Shown here piece by piece: positions 7,758 to 14,345 of a stretch of DNA of 14,464 nucleotides (positions within the stretch are counted from its first letter, which is position 1; every line of letters starts with the position of its first letter). The translations under genes were made by a program, and so were the position numbers. The notes under the pieces were generated by a model that saw only the letters and a program-made list of their open reading frames with translations, did no database searches and had not been told where the DNA came from. The DNA is from JAVXNW01 sp036645575 (GTDB taxonomy: Bacteria > Bacillota > Clostridia > Christensenellales > Aristaeellaceae): NCBI GenBank assembly GCA_036645575.1, contig JAVXNW010000066.1, positions 1 to 14,464 of the forward strand, in the 5' to 3' direction.

Positions 7758-7786
7758 TTGACAAGTCGGGCGCGGTATGGTTTAAT
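7758..7786 (+). promoter_or_regulatory. Sigma-A type promoter for the regulator-pot operon
   Basis: TTGACA (7758-7763, perfect -35), a 17-nt spacer, then TTTAAT (7781-7786, five of six to TATAAT). It lies about 57 nt before the GTG of the XRE regulator and points into the pot genes. The surrounding AT-rich patch contrasts with the GC-rich genes on both sides. Confidence 0.8.
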
Positions 7787-7811
7787 ATAAACCGTTTCAT
7801 AGTTTAGTATG
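7776..7811. promoter_or_regulatory. Inverted-repeat operator over the -10 region
   Basis: GGTTTA-ATA-TAAACC (7779-7793) is a perfect 6-bp inverted repeat with a 3-nt centre, covering the -10 box. It can be extended by TATG (7776-7779) and CATA (7798-7801). A further weaker CATA-GTTTAG-TATG follows at 7798-7811. AGTTTAG (7801-7807) also recurs inverted as CTAAACT at 7704-7710. Location and symmetry fit binding by the dimeric XRE protein encoded just downstream, hence autorepression (inference). Confidence 0.6.
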
Positions 7812-7842
7812 GCTGAACTCAAGGCGAAGGAGGACGAGAAGC

Positions 7843-8385
7843 GTGGAGATAGGCGGAAAGATCAAGCGTCTGCGGCTGAAGCTGGGGCTCACGCAGGAGG
7901 AGCTGGCCGACCGGTGCGAGCTGTCAAAGGGGTTTATTTCACTGCTCGAGCGCGACCTGACCTCCCCCTCCATTGCGACGCTCGTCGACCTGCTCGAGTG
8001 CCTGGGCACCGACCTCAACGCTTTTTTCAGCGAGCGCGCCGATCAAAAGCTGGTGTTTACCGAAAACGACACGTCGGTGAAGGTGGACGAGGAGGGGCTG
8101 AAGGGCTCCATTCGCTGGCTGATCCCGAACGCGCAGAAGAACCGGATGGAGCCGATACTGGTCGATCTTGCGCCGGGCGGGGAGACGGACGGGCAGAACC
8201 CGCACGAAGGCGAGGAATTTGGCTATGTGCTGAGCGGCCAACTGACCGTGATGCTGGGCGACCGCCGCGAAAAGGTGCGCAAAAACGAGAGCTTTTATTT
8301 TGAGCCGACCGCGCCGCACCGGCTAATCAACTCGGGCAAAGGCCCGTGCAAGTTCATCTGGGTGGCGTCGCCGCCATCTTTTTAA
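7843..8385 (+). CDS. XRE-family regulator with C-terminal cupin domain
   Basis: Transcription factor of the HTH-XRE plus cupin type (PuuR-like architecture). The lambda-repressor-like HTH covers about 6-62 (LRLKLGLTQEELADRCELSK and GFISLLERDLTSPSIATL). A cupin fold covers about 105-175, with HEGEEFGYVLSG (121-132) and the second cupin motif FYFEPTAPHRLIN (151-163). The 180 residues are typical. The start is GTG at 7843 with AAGGAGG 9 nt upstream; it begins right before the HTH. It stands 61 nt before potA on the same strand and downstream of the operator, so it probably controls the polyamine transporter and itself, with the cupin binding a polyamine or related ligand. The ligand is inferred only from context; other XRE-cupin proteins sense different small molecules. 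Confidence 0.9.
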   Translation: MEIGGKIKRLRLKLGLTQEELADRCELSKGFISLLERDLTSPSIATLVDLLECLGTDLNAFFSERADQKLVFTENDTSVKVDEEGLKGSIRWLIPNAQKNRMEPILVDLAPGGETDGQNPHEGEEFGYVLSGQLTVMLGDRREKVRKNESFYFEPTAPHRLINSGKGPCKFIWVASPPSF

Positions 8386-8446
8386 GGGGAACGCCCCATC
8401 CGCCAAACAAAAAAACAAGCCCGCGCAAAACAGGAGGATACGCAAG

Positions 8447-9520
8447 ATGGTGGAAGAAACGCGCCTGATCGAGTTGGTCGACATCTCGAAGGACTTTGAT
8501 GGGACGCCCGCGCTGACAAACATCAATCTCTACATACGCAAGCGCGAATTTATCACGCTTTTGGGCCCGTCGGGCTGCGGCAAGACCACGACGCTGCGCA
8601 TCATCGGGGGCTTTGAGTACCCGAGCGAGGGGCAGCTGTTGTTTGAGGGCAAGGACATCGTGCACCTGCCGCCCTACAAGCGGCGCGTGAACACGGTGTT
8701 TCAAAAATACGCGCTGTTTACGCACCTGAACGTCTACGACAACATCGCCTTCGGGCTGAACCTCAAAAAGCTGCCCAAGGACCAGATCGCCCAGCGCGTC
8801 AAGCGCATGCTGACGCTGGTCAAGATGGAGGGGTACGAAAAGCGGGCGGTGGAACAGCTTTCGGGCGGGCAGCAGCAGCGCATCGCGATTGCGCGCGCGC
8901 TGGTCAACGAGCCGGAGGTGCTGCTGCTGGACGAACCGCTGGGCGCGCTCGACCTAAAACTGCGCAAGGAGATGCAGCTGGAGCTCAAGACCATGCAGCA
9001 GCAGTTGGGGATCACGTTTGTGTACGTGACGCACGATCAGGAAGAGGCGCTGACGATGTCGGACACGATCGTCGTCATGAAGGATGGGTGCATTCAGCAG
9101 GTGGGCAACTCCAAGCGCATTTACGACGAGCCGAAAAACGCCTTTGTGGCGGACTTCATCGGCGAGAGCAACATCCTGCCGGGCACGATGATCGAGGACG
9201 AGCTGGTGGAGTTCTGCCAGAAGCGCTTTGCGTGCGTGGACAGCGGCTTTGCGGAAAACGAGCCGACCGACGTGGTGGTTCGCCCCGAGGACGTGATGAT
9301 CGTGGGCGAGGACGTGGGGATGCTGACCGGGTATGTCAAATCCACGCTCTTTAAGGGCGTGCACTACGAGATGATGGTGGACGCGGGCGGCTTTCTGTGG
9401 AAGGTGCACTCGACCACGATGCAGCCCGAAGGCAGCCACGTGGGGCTGATGATCGTGCCGTTCAACATCCACATCATGCACAAGTCGACCGAGCCGGCGA
9501 TTCGGGGGGTGAGCGCGTGA
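8447..9520 (+). CDS. potA: Spermidine/putrescine ABC transporter ATP-binding protein
   Basis: ATPase subunit of the polyamine importer PotABCD; it hydrolyses ATP on the cytoplasmic face and drives uptake through PotB-PotC. The 357 residues show Walker A GPSGCGKT (40-47), the Q-loop VFQKYALF (84-91), the signature LSGGQQQR (138-145), Walker B VLLLDEP (158-164), the D-loop GALD and the H-loop histidine H196 in THDQEEA. From about 245 a TOBE domain follows, with VVVRPEDVMI (276-285). The ATG at 8447 follows AGGAGGA by about 8 nt. The stop overlaps the GTG start of potB by 4 nt. All catalytic motifs are intact. The substrate class comes from family similarity and the complete pot gene set. Confidence 0.96.
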   Translation: MVEETRLIELVDISKDFDGTPALTNINLYIRKREFITLLGPSGCGKTTTLRIIGGFEYPSEGQLLFEGKDIVHLPPYKRRVNTVFQKYALFTHLNVYDNIAFGLNLKKLPKDQIAQRVKRMLTLVKMEGYEKRAVEQLSGGQQQRIAIARALVNEPEVLLLDEPLGALDLKLRKEMQLELKTMQQQLGITFVYVTHDQEEALTMSDTIVVMKDGCIQQVGNSKRIYDEPKNAFVADFIGESNILPGTMIEDELVEFCQKRFACVDSGFAENEPTDVVVRPEDVMIVGEDVGMLTGYVKSTLFKGVHYEMMVDAGGFLWKVHSTTMQPEGSHVGLMIVPFNIHIMHKSTEPAIRGVSA

Positions 9521-10332
9521 AGCGCAGCATGTTTGCGGGGCCATACGCCGTGTGGATGGTGCTGTTCACGGTCGCGCCGCTCTTGTTCGTCGTGTATTTC
9601 GCGCTGACCAACGCGTCGGGCGCGGTGACGCTTGAAAACCTCACCGAGTTTGTCGATCCGATCTACCTAAACGTGTTGTGGCGCAGCCTGTACCTTGCGT
9701 TTTACTGCACGATCATCTGCCTTGTGATCGGGTTCCCGGCGGCGTACTTTCTGGCAAGCAAGGACTTTAGCCGCAACAAGACGCTGTTTGTGCTGATCTT
9801 GCTGCCGATGTGGATGAACTTCCTGCTGCGCACCTACGCGATGATGTCGCTGCTCGAGGATTCCGGCATCATCAACAACCTGCTCAAGGCGATGGGGCTT
9901 CAGCCGCTTGAGCTGATCGGGACGGAGGGCGCGGTGCTCTTGGGCATGGTGTACAACTTTGTGCCGTTCATGATCCTGCCGATCCACACCTCGCTTAAGA
10001 AGATGGACACGCGCGTGATCGAGGCGGCGGAGGACCTGGGCGCAAACCCGTTTCAGGTGTTTCGGCGCGTGGTGCTGCCGTTGTCGGTGCCGGGCGTCAT
10101 CTCGGGGATCACGATGGTGTTCATGCCGGCGGTCACCACGTTTGCGATCTCAAGGCTGTTGGGCAGCGGCAATTTCTGGCTGTTCGGCGACCTGATCGAG
10201 CGGCAGTTCATCGAGGTGAACGACTGGAACTTTGGCTCGGCGCTCTCGCTCATCATGATGGCGCTGATCATCGTGTCGATCAGCTTTCTGAACAAGGCGG
10301 ACCCGAAGCAGGAAGGGAGTGGCGCATATTAA
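9517..10332 (+). CDS. potB: Spermidine/putrescine ABC transporter permease PotB
   Basis: First of two integral membrane subunits forming the import channel. The 271 residues contain about six membrane helices: roughly 8-30, 58-80, 88-110, 137-158, 190-212 and 245-262. The cytoplasmic EAA loop that docks on PotA reads EAAEDLGANPFQVFRRVVLP (169-188). The start is GTG at 9517, sharing GTGA with the potA stop and preceded by GGGGGG. The open frame extends upstream within potA, but that part is arginine-rich shadow sequence with no membrane character, so the internal GTG is preferred. The end overlaps potC by 14 nt, which suggests coupled, balanced synthesis. Confidence 0.95.
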   Translation: MKRSMFAGPYAVWMVLFTVAPLLFVVYFALTNASGAVTLENLTEFVDPIYLNVLWRSLYLAFYCTIICLVIGFPAAYFLASKDFSRNKTLFVLILLPMWMNFLLRTYAMMSLLEDSGIINNLLKAMGLQPLELIGTEGAVLLGMVYNFVPFMILPIHTSLKKMDTRVIEAAEDLGANPFQVFRRVVLPLSVPGVISGITMVFMPAVTTFAISRLLGSGNFWLFGDLIERQFIEVNDWNFGSALSLIMMALIIVSISFLNKADPKQEGSGAY

Positions 10333-11104
10333 CGTCAAGAAGTTTTTTAAGGGCACGTACCTCGGGCTTTTGCTGGCGTTTTTATATGCCCCGATCGGGG
10401 TAATGATCGTGCTGTCCTTCAATGGGTCGAAGTCGCGCGCGAAGTGGGGCGGCTTTTCGCTCAGGTGGTACGAGAAACTGGCCTCGCGCGGCGAGATTCT
10501 GGACGCGCTCCAGCTGACCCTGGAGATCGCGGTGATCGCGACCATTGTGGCAACGGTGCTGGGCACGCTGGCGGCGATCGGCATACACGCGATGAAGCGA
10601 CGCCCCGCGTCGCTGATGATGAACCTTTCCTACCTGCCGATGACCACGCCCGACATCGTAACCGGCGTATCGCTGATGCTCATGTTCGTGTTCGTCAAGA
10701 TCCCGCTCGGGTTTTGGACGATGCTGATGGCGCATATCGCCTTTGACACGCCCTATGTGCTGTTCTCGGTGATGCCGAAACTGCGGCAGATGAACGTCAA
10801 TCTGTACGAGGCGGCGCTGGACCTTGGGTGTACGCCGCTCAAGGCGGTGCGCAAGGTGATCATGCCGCAGATCATGCCGGGCGTGGTGACCGGCGCGCTG
10901 CTCGCCTTCACGATGTCCCTTGACGACTTTGTCATCAGCTACTTCACCAGCGTCACCGACAAGAACCTCTCGATGGTCATCTATTCCGCCGCGCGCAAGG
11001 GGCTTGAGCCCTCGATCTACGCGCTCTCGACGATCATGTTCGTCGTGGTGCTGGCGCTTCTGCTCATCATCAACAAGCGCGCGTCGCTTGAAAACGTCGC
11101 TTAA
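10319..11104 (+). CDS. potC: Spermidine/putrescine ABC transporter permease PotC
   Basis: Second channel subunit, pairing with PotB. The 261 residues have about six membrane helices: roughly 14-34, 66-90, 104-126, 130-150, 186-208 and 235-252. The EAA loop is EAALDLGCTPLKAVRKVIMP (164-183). LDDFVISYFTSV (201-212) is a conserved PotC block. The start is GTG at 10319 inside the end of potB, with AGGAAGGGA just before. A 67-nt gap separates it from potD; that gap holds the potD ribosome site but no clear promoter. Confidence 0.95.
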   Translation: MAHINVKKFFKGTYLGLLLAFLYAPIGVMIVLSFNGSKSRAKWGGFSLRWYEKLASRGEILDALQLTLEIAVIATIVATVLGTLAAIGIHAMKRRPASLMMNLSYLPMTTPDIVTGVSLMLMFVFVKIPLGFWTMLMAHIAFDTPYVLFSVMPKLRQMNVNLYEAALDLGCTPLKAVRKVIMPQIMPGVVTGALLAFTMSLDDFVISYFTSVTDKNLSMVIYSAARKGLEPSIYALSTIMFVVVLALLLIINKRASLENVA

Positions 11105-11171
11105 TCCCAACGCCTTGCCGCCCTTGGCGATGGTATATCGCTTCATTTATTTATTCGGAGGTATGTGACTT

Positions 11172-12197
11172 ATGAAAAAAATCGCCCTGCTGCTCGCCCT
11201 TGTGTTGTGCTGCGTGCCCGCGTGCGCGCTGGCTCAGTCGATCACCGTCTACAACTGGTACGACTACATCGACGAGGACGTCATTCACCAGTTCGAGGAC
11301 GAGACCGGCATTGAGGTCAAGTATGCCAACTTCACGACCAACGAGGAGATGTACGCAAAGCTGTCCGCGGGCGCGAGCGAGTACGACGTGCTGTTCCCGT
11401 CCGACTACATCATCGAGCGCATGATTAAGCAGGGCGAGCTGGCGAAATTAAACCTGGCCAACATGCCCAACGTAGCGGGCCTTTCGCAGTGGCTCAAAAA
11501 GCCCGACTACGACCCGACCGGCGAGTACTCGGTCGCCTACATGTGGGGCACCGTGGGTCTTTTGTACAACACCGAGATGGTGCCCGAGCCCATCACCAGC
11601 TGGAAGAGCATCTTCGATCCCGCGAACAAAAAAAGCGTGCTGATGATGGACTCGATCCGCGACGCGCTGGGCATTACGCTTAAATACCTGGGCTACTCGA
11701 TGAACACCCGCGCGCCCGAGGAGCTAGAGGCCGCCAAGCAAGCGCTGATCAAGCAAAAGGCGGACGGCATCGTCAAGGGGTATCTGGTGGACGAGACCAA
11801 GGACAAGATGATCTCAGGCGAGGCGCCGATGGCGCTCGTGTGGTCGGGCGACGCGCTGTACGCGATGAGCGAAGCGCCCGAGCTTGCCTACGTCGTGCCC
11901 GACGAAGGTTCAAACGTGTGGGTGGACGGCATGTGCATCCCGGCCAGCAGCAAAAACAAGGAAGCCGCCGAGAAGTTCATCGACTTTTTGTGCCGCCCCG
12001 ACATCGCCCGCAAGAACATGGACTACATCTACTACTCGACCCCCATTCAGGCGGTGGTGGACGGCATGTCTGACGAGGAGAAAAACAACCTGACCCTCAA
12101 CCCCTCCCAAGACATCATCGACCGCTGCGAGTTCTTCCACGACATCGCCGACGACATGGACCTGTACAACCGCCTCTGGATGGAAGTGCGCGGCTGA
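11172..12197 (+). CDS. potD: Spermidine/putrescine-binding protein PotD
   Basis: Extracytoplasmic solute-binding protein that captures polyamines and delivers them to PotB-PotC. The 341 residues begin with an export signal (MKKIALLLALVLCCVPACAL). The processing site is ambiguous: VPAC (C18) could be a lipobox, as expected for a Gram-positive binding protein, while ALA-Q (19-22) looks like a signal peptidase I site. The mature part starts ITVYNWYDYIDED, matching the family N terminus where the E. coli protein has YNWTEY. Further family blocks are NEEMYAKL, VLFPSDYI, MMDSIRDALG, LVWSGDA and VWVDGMCIP, which align with the polyamine-cage residues of E. coli PotD (S83, D168, W229, W255, D257). 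GGAGG stands about 10 nt before the ATG. A strong hairpin follows the stop. Confidence 0.95.
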   Translation: MKKIALLLALVLCCVPACALAQSITVYNWYDYIDEDVIHQFEDETGIEVKYANFTTNEEMYAKLSAGASEYDVLFPSDYIIERMIKQGELAKLNLANMPNVAGLSQWLKKPDYDPTGEYSVAYMWGTVGLLYNTEMVPEPITSWKSIFDPANKKSVLMMDSIRDALGITLKYLGYSMNTRAPEELEAAKQALIKQKADGIVKGYLVDETKDKMISGEAPMALVWSGDALYAMSEAPELAYVVPDEGSNVWVDGMCIPASSKNKEAAEKFIDFLCRPDIARKNMDYIYYSTPIQAVVDGMSDEEKNNLTLNPSQDIIDRCEFFHDIADDMDLYNRLWMEVRG

Positions 12198-12222
12198 CGC
12201 GCCCCCGCGCGCAATCCCCCGC

Positions 12223-12265
12223 ACCGAAGGGTGGCCCCCAGCAAAACGCGGGGCCACCCTTCGGT
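12223..12265 (+). terminator. 16-bp perfect hairpin after potD, no U-tract
   Basis: ACCGAAGGGTGGCCCC (12223-12238) pairs perfectly with GGGGCCACCCTTCGGT (12250-12265) across an 11-nt loop, 25 nt after the potD stop. It is GC-rich and very stable but is followed by CATCTGCGG rather than a run of T. It may therefore stop transcription poorly, protect the pot mRNA 3' end, or take part in the ogt leader described separately. Confidence 0.65.
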
Positions 12266-12322
12266 CATCTGCGGATGCGGCGGAAGGGTGGCTGGTTTTG
12301 CGAAAGATCAAGGGAGGGTGGC
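12253..12322 (+). promoter_or_regulatory. Possible alternative pairing in the ogt leader
   Basis: The right arm of the potD hairpin contains GCCACCCTTC (12253-12262). The complementary GAAGGGTGGC occurs at 12227-12236 (left arm) and again at 12283-12292. The 8-base core AGGGTGGC occurs a third time at 12315-12322, directly overlapping GGGAGGG, the ogt ribosome site. The arm can thus pair with only one of three partners at a time, one of which would hide the ogt start. Pairing is seen in the sequence; any switching role is inference. Confidence 0.35.
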
Positions 12323-12324
12323 GT

Positions 12325-12891
12325 ATGACAGCTGTTTTTTCGTGGAATACCCCCTTAGGCCCCGCCACGGCGGCGGCGCGAAAAGGCGCGATCGTCGGGT
12401 TTTGGTTCGACGGACAGGCGCGCGACCGATCGGCGCTTCAAGGGGCGGCGGACGTCCAAATGGTCGCGGCGGGCGACTGGGCGAGTGCGCAAAGCGCCTT
12501 TGCGGCGGGCGACTGGGCGGTGCTTTCGGCGCTGGGCGACTGGGTTTCGGCCTATTTCGCGGGCGAAAATCCGGCGATAGCCTTTGCGCTCGCGCCGGAG
12601 GGCAGCGCGTTTCAGCGGGAGATTTGGCGGATGCTGCGCGCGATTCCCTATGGCGCTTGCACGACCTACGGCGCGCTTGCGCACCAATACGCCAGGGCGC
12701 ACGGGCTTAGCGCGATGTCCGCGCAGGCGGTCGGCGGCGCGGTCGGGCGCAACCCGATCTCGCTTTTGATCCCCTGCCACCGGGTGCTGGGCGCAAACGG
12801 CGCGCTGACCGGCTACGCGGGCGGACTGGACAAAAAAATCGCGCTGTTGCGTTTAGAAGGCGCGGACTTCCGCGCGCAGGCGATGCCGTGA
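12325..12891 (+). CDS. ogt: Methylated-DNA--protein-cysteine S-methyltransferase
   Basis: Suicide DNA-repair enzyme that moves an alkyl group from O6-alkylguanine (or O4-alkylthymine) to its own cysteine. The C-terminal domain is complete: PEGSAFQREIWRMLRAIPYG (91-110), TTYGALA (113-119), the arginine-finger region, GRNPISLLIPCHRV (141-154) with acceptor C151, and GALTGYAGGLDKK (159-171). The N-terminal domain (1-75) is weakly conserved, as usual, but carries three GDW segments at 50-52, 62-64 and 71-73. The 188 residues are typical. The ATG at 12325 is preceded by GGGAGGG 6 nt upstream; a TTG at 12298 in frame lacks a ribosome site. It lies 127 nt after potD, likely a separate unit or reached by read-through. 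Confidence 0.93.
   Translation: MTAVFSWNTPLGPATAAARKGAIVGFWFDGQARDRSALQGAADVQMVAAGDWASAQSAFAAGDWAVLSALGDWVSAYFAGENPAIAFALAPEGSAFQREIWRMLRAIPYGACTTYGALAHQYARAHGLSAMSAQAVGGAVGRNPISLLIPCHRVLGANGALTGYAGGLDKKIALLRLEGADFRAQAMP
12472..12543 (+). repeat. Three GDW-coding segments within ogt
   Basis: GGCGACTGG occurs at 12472, 12508 and 12535, all in frame; the first two lie in a longer shared GCGGCGGGCGACTGGGCG (12466-12483 and 12502-12519). Spacings are 36 and 27 bp (12 and 9 residues). The exact DNA match of the first two points to a local duplication. The third belongs to the normal GDWVSAYFAGE helix preceding the catalytic domain. Confidence 0.8.
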
Positions 12892-12938
12892 ACGCGGACT
12901 GCCCCGCGCGCGCGATGCCGTGAACGCGGACTGCCCCG
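12880..12938 (+). repeat. Direct repeat of the ogt 3' end
   Basis: A 27-base sequence beginning gcgatgccgtgaacgcggac and ending gccccg occurs at 12880-12906 and again at 12912-12938, offset by 32 bp. The first copy contains the ogt stop (TGA at 12889-12891), so the last codons and stop of ogt have been copied into the intergenic space. A decayed third start (gcgcgcgat then accccggcgcgcc) follows to about 12960. Confidence 0.9.
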
Positions 12939-12996
12939 GCGCGCGATACCCCGGCGCGCCGCTACCGGCATTTGCGCGCATTATGTCGTCACAAGC

Positions 12997-13026
12997 TTGC
13001 GCATACCGCCCACTTTGTGCTATGAT
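12997..13026 (+). promoter_or_regulatory. Extended -10 sigma-A promoter
   Basis: TTGCGC (12997-13002), an 18-nt spacer, then TATGAT (13021-13026, five of six), with TGC directly before the -10 giving the extended TGN element. It lies about 43 nt upstream of the next gene's ATG. It makes that gene independent of ogt. Confidence 0.75.
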
Positions 13027-13068
13027 AAACGCATTGCGCGGATAAATTATTTGGAAGAGGTTGATCTC

Positions 13069-13638
13069 ATGAAGACCTTTCGCCCCTACAACGCAGGCTA
13101 TCTCATCATCTACATTCTGACCCTGATCTCCTTTGCGGACGTGTCCTACACCATCATCACCTACGACCCGAACGCGGCGCAGTCGCTGATGAACAGCTTT
13201 GCGCTGTGGAGCTTTCTCATCCTGATCGCCGCGGTGGTGTTTGCCAACCACTACTTCAAGACCCGCGTCACCGTGGGAAGCGACTACCTGCACATCGTCA
13301 GGCCGGTCTATGTGCAGCCCAAGCCGGGCGAGAAGCGCGTCAACTTCCTCTTTCGCCAGGACACGCTCGACAACGTCATCATGGAGACCCGGCTCCAACT
13401 GCCGCTGCTTGAAAAATACGGCTACATCGAGGATCTCGGGTTTAAGAGCCAAGACAAGAGCGGCGCGACGCAGACGAGCAAGCTCTTTCCGCTGCACGAG
13501 GTCGCCTTTGTGCTGGGCGACGGCACCAACTACCGCTTAAATGCCGCCGTCTATTCCAAAAAGCAGCTCGCGTCGCTCATTTCCCTCGTCAAGGAAAAGA
13601 CCGGCATTGCCCCAATCGGCACGCTCGCCAACCCCTGA
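13069..13638 (+). CDS. Membrane protein of unknown function, two helices plus soluble domain
   Basis: Not recognised as a named family. The 189 residues start with two hydrophobic segments (about 10-31 and 43-63) joined by a short polar loop (TYDPNAAQSLMNSF). They are followed by a soluble, probably cytoplasmic part of about 125 residues rich in beta-type segments (TRVTVGSDYLHIVRPVY, EVAFVLGDGTNYRLNAAVYS) and a last helix (KKQLASLISLVKEKTG). This layout recalls bacterial PH-like proteins with two N-terminal membrane helices, but that is only a fold guess. The ATG at 13069 follows GGAAGAGG by 8 nt and an extended -10 promoter. The frame is open further upstream, but that start would fall inside the promoter. 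DUF4867 follows on the same strand after 92 nt. Confidence 0.8.
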   Translation: MKTFRPYNAGYLIIYILTLISFADVSYTIITYDPNAAQSLMNSFALWSFLILIAAVVFANHYFKTRVTVGSDYLHIVRPVYVQPKPGEKRVNFLFRQDTLDNVIMETRLQLPLLEKYGYIEDLGFKSQDKSGATQTSKLFPLHEVAFVLGDGTNYRLNAAVYSKKQLASLISLVKEKTGIAPIGTLANP

Positions 13639-13641
13639 TAA

Positions 13642-13692
13642 GCCCCGCGTTGGGGATTGCGCCATGGACAGATGCGGGGCGTTCCGGAACGC
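13642..13692 (+). other. Inverted repeats between the membrane protein and DUF4867 genes
   Basis: GCCCCGC (13642-13648) pairs with GCGGGGC (13674-13680) over a 25-nt loop; inside it CCCC-gcgtt-GGGG (13643-13655) is a competing small hairpin. Directly after lies the perfect 14-bp palindrome GCGTTCCGGAACGC (13679-13692). No T-run follows, so a standard terminator is doubtful. The palindrome, about 39 nt before the DUF4867 start, could be a protein-binding site. Confidence 0.5.
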
Positions 13693-13730
13693 GCGCGTGT
13701 CATCCGCATCATGAAAAGGAGGAACTCACG

Positions 13731-14345
13731 ATGATTCTCAAGTCGATCAAGGACCCCGCGTTTTCGCAGTATGGCAAGGTGATCAGCGGATTGGACGTAA
13801 CCGAGCTGATGGCGGAGATGGAACACACGCCGCTGCCGGACGGCGTGGTCTATGAGCCGTCGGTGAAAGCGCTTGAGGCGCTTGCGGTCTGCGCCCAGAT
13901 TCGCGACGTGTGCTATGGCGGTATGCCGATTCAGATCGGGTATTGCAACGGCGACAATCACCAGCTGAACGCACTCGAGTACCACCGGGACAGCGAGGTC
14001 AATCTGGCCTGCACCGACCTCATTCTGCTGATCGGGCGCGAACAGGACATCGATTGGACCAACTTCACCTATGAAACCCAAAAGGTCGAGGCGTTCCTCG
14101 TGCCCAAGGGCTGCCTGGTCGAGGTGTACGCAACCACGCTGCACTACGCGCCCGTCAGCGCAGGCGAAAGGTTCCGCTGCGTCGTCGTATTGCCTAAGGG
14201 CACCAATGCGCCGCTCCCCTTCCCCATGGCCAAGACCGGCGAGGCTAAGCTGCTCACCCACGTGAATAAGTGGCTCATCGCCCACCCCGACGCCCACATC
14301 GCCAACGCCCACCCCGGCCTAATCGGCGAGAACCTAACGCTATAG
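13731..14345 (+). CDS. DUF4867 family protein, cupin-like
   Basis: Conserved protein of about 200 residues matching, as I recall it, the DUF4867 family of Clostridia; function unknown. The hallmark blocks are present: YGGMPIQIGYCNGDNHQLNA (62-81), LEYHRDSEVN (82-91), TDLILLIGREQDI (95-107), VEAFLVPKGCLVEVY (119-133), TTLHYAP (135-141) and FRCVVVLPKGTN (148-159), with a final NKWLIAHPDA and a GLIGENLTL end. H85, E89, E120 and H138 are plausible metal ligands of a cupin-like barrel similar in layout to ureidoglycolate lyases (inference). The ATG at 13731 has AAAGGAGG 8 nt upstream. Family members are often found near sugar-metabolism genes; here none is visible. No signal peptide or membrane segment is seen, so it is cytosolic. 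Confidence 0.82.
   Translation: MILKSIKDPAFSQYGKVISGLDVTELMAEMEHTPLPDGVVYEPSVKALEALAVCAQIRDVCYGGMPIQIGYCNGDNHQLNALEYHRDSEVNLACTDLILLIGREQDIDWTNFTYETQKVEAFLVPKGCLVEVYATTLHYAPVSAGERFRCVVVLPKGTNAPLPFPMAKTGEAKLLTHVNKWLIAHPDAHIANAHPGLIGENLTL

Noticed and set aside
7613..7822. Longer yqfC with about 70 extra N-terminal residues
   Set aside because: The extension crosses AT-rich regulatory DNA and has no family similarity; the ATG at 7612 has a ribosome site.
8386..8397. GGGG-AACG-CCCC hairpin between the regulator and potA
   Set aside because: Only 4 bp of stem and no T-run; likely chance in GC-rich DNA.
9397..9516. Longer potB starting inside potA
   Set aside because: The upstream 40 residues are charged shadow sequence; the GTG at 9517 overlaps the potA stop and precedes the first membrane helix.
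12198..13068. Mobile element or attachment site explaining the repeats around ogt
   Set aside because: No transposase or integrase, no terminal inverted repeats and no target-site duplication; local duplications suffice.
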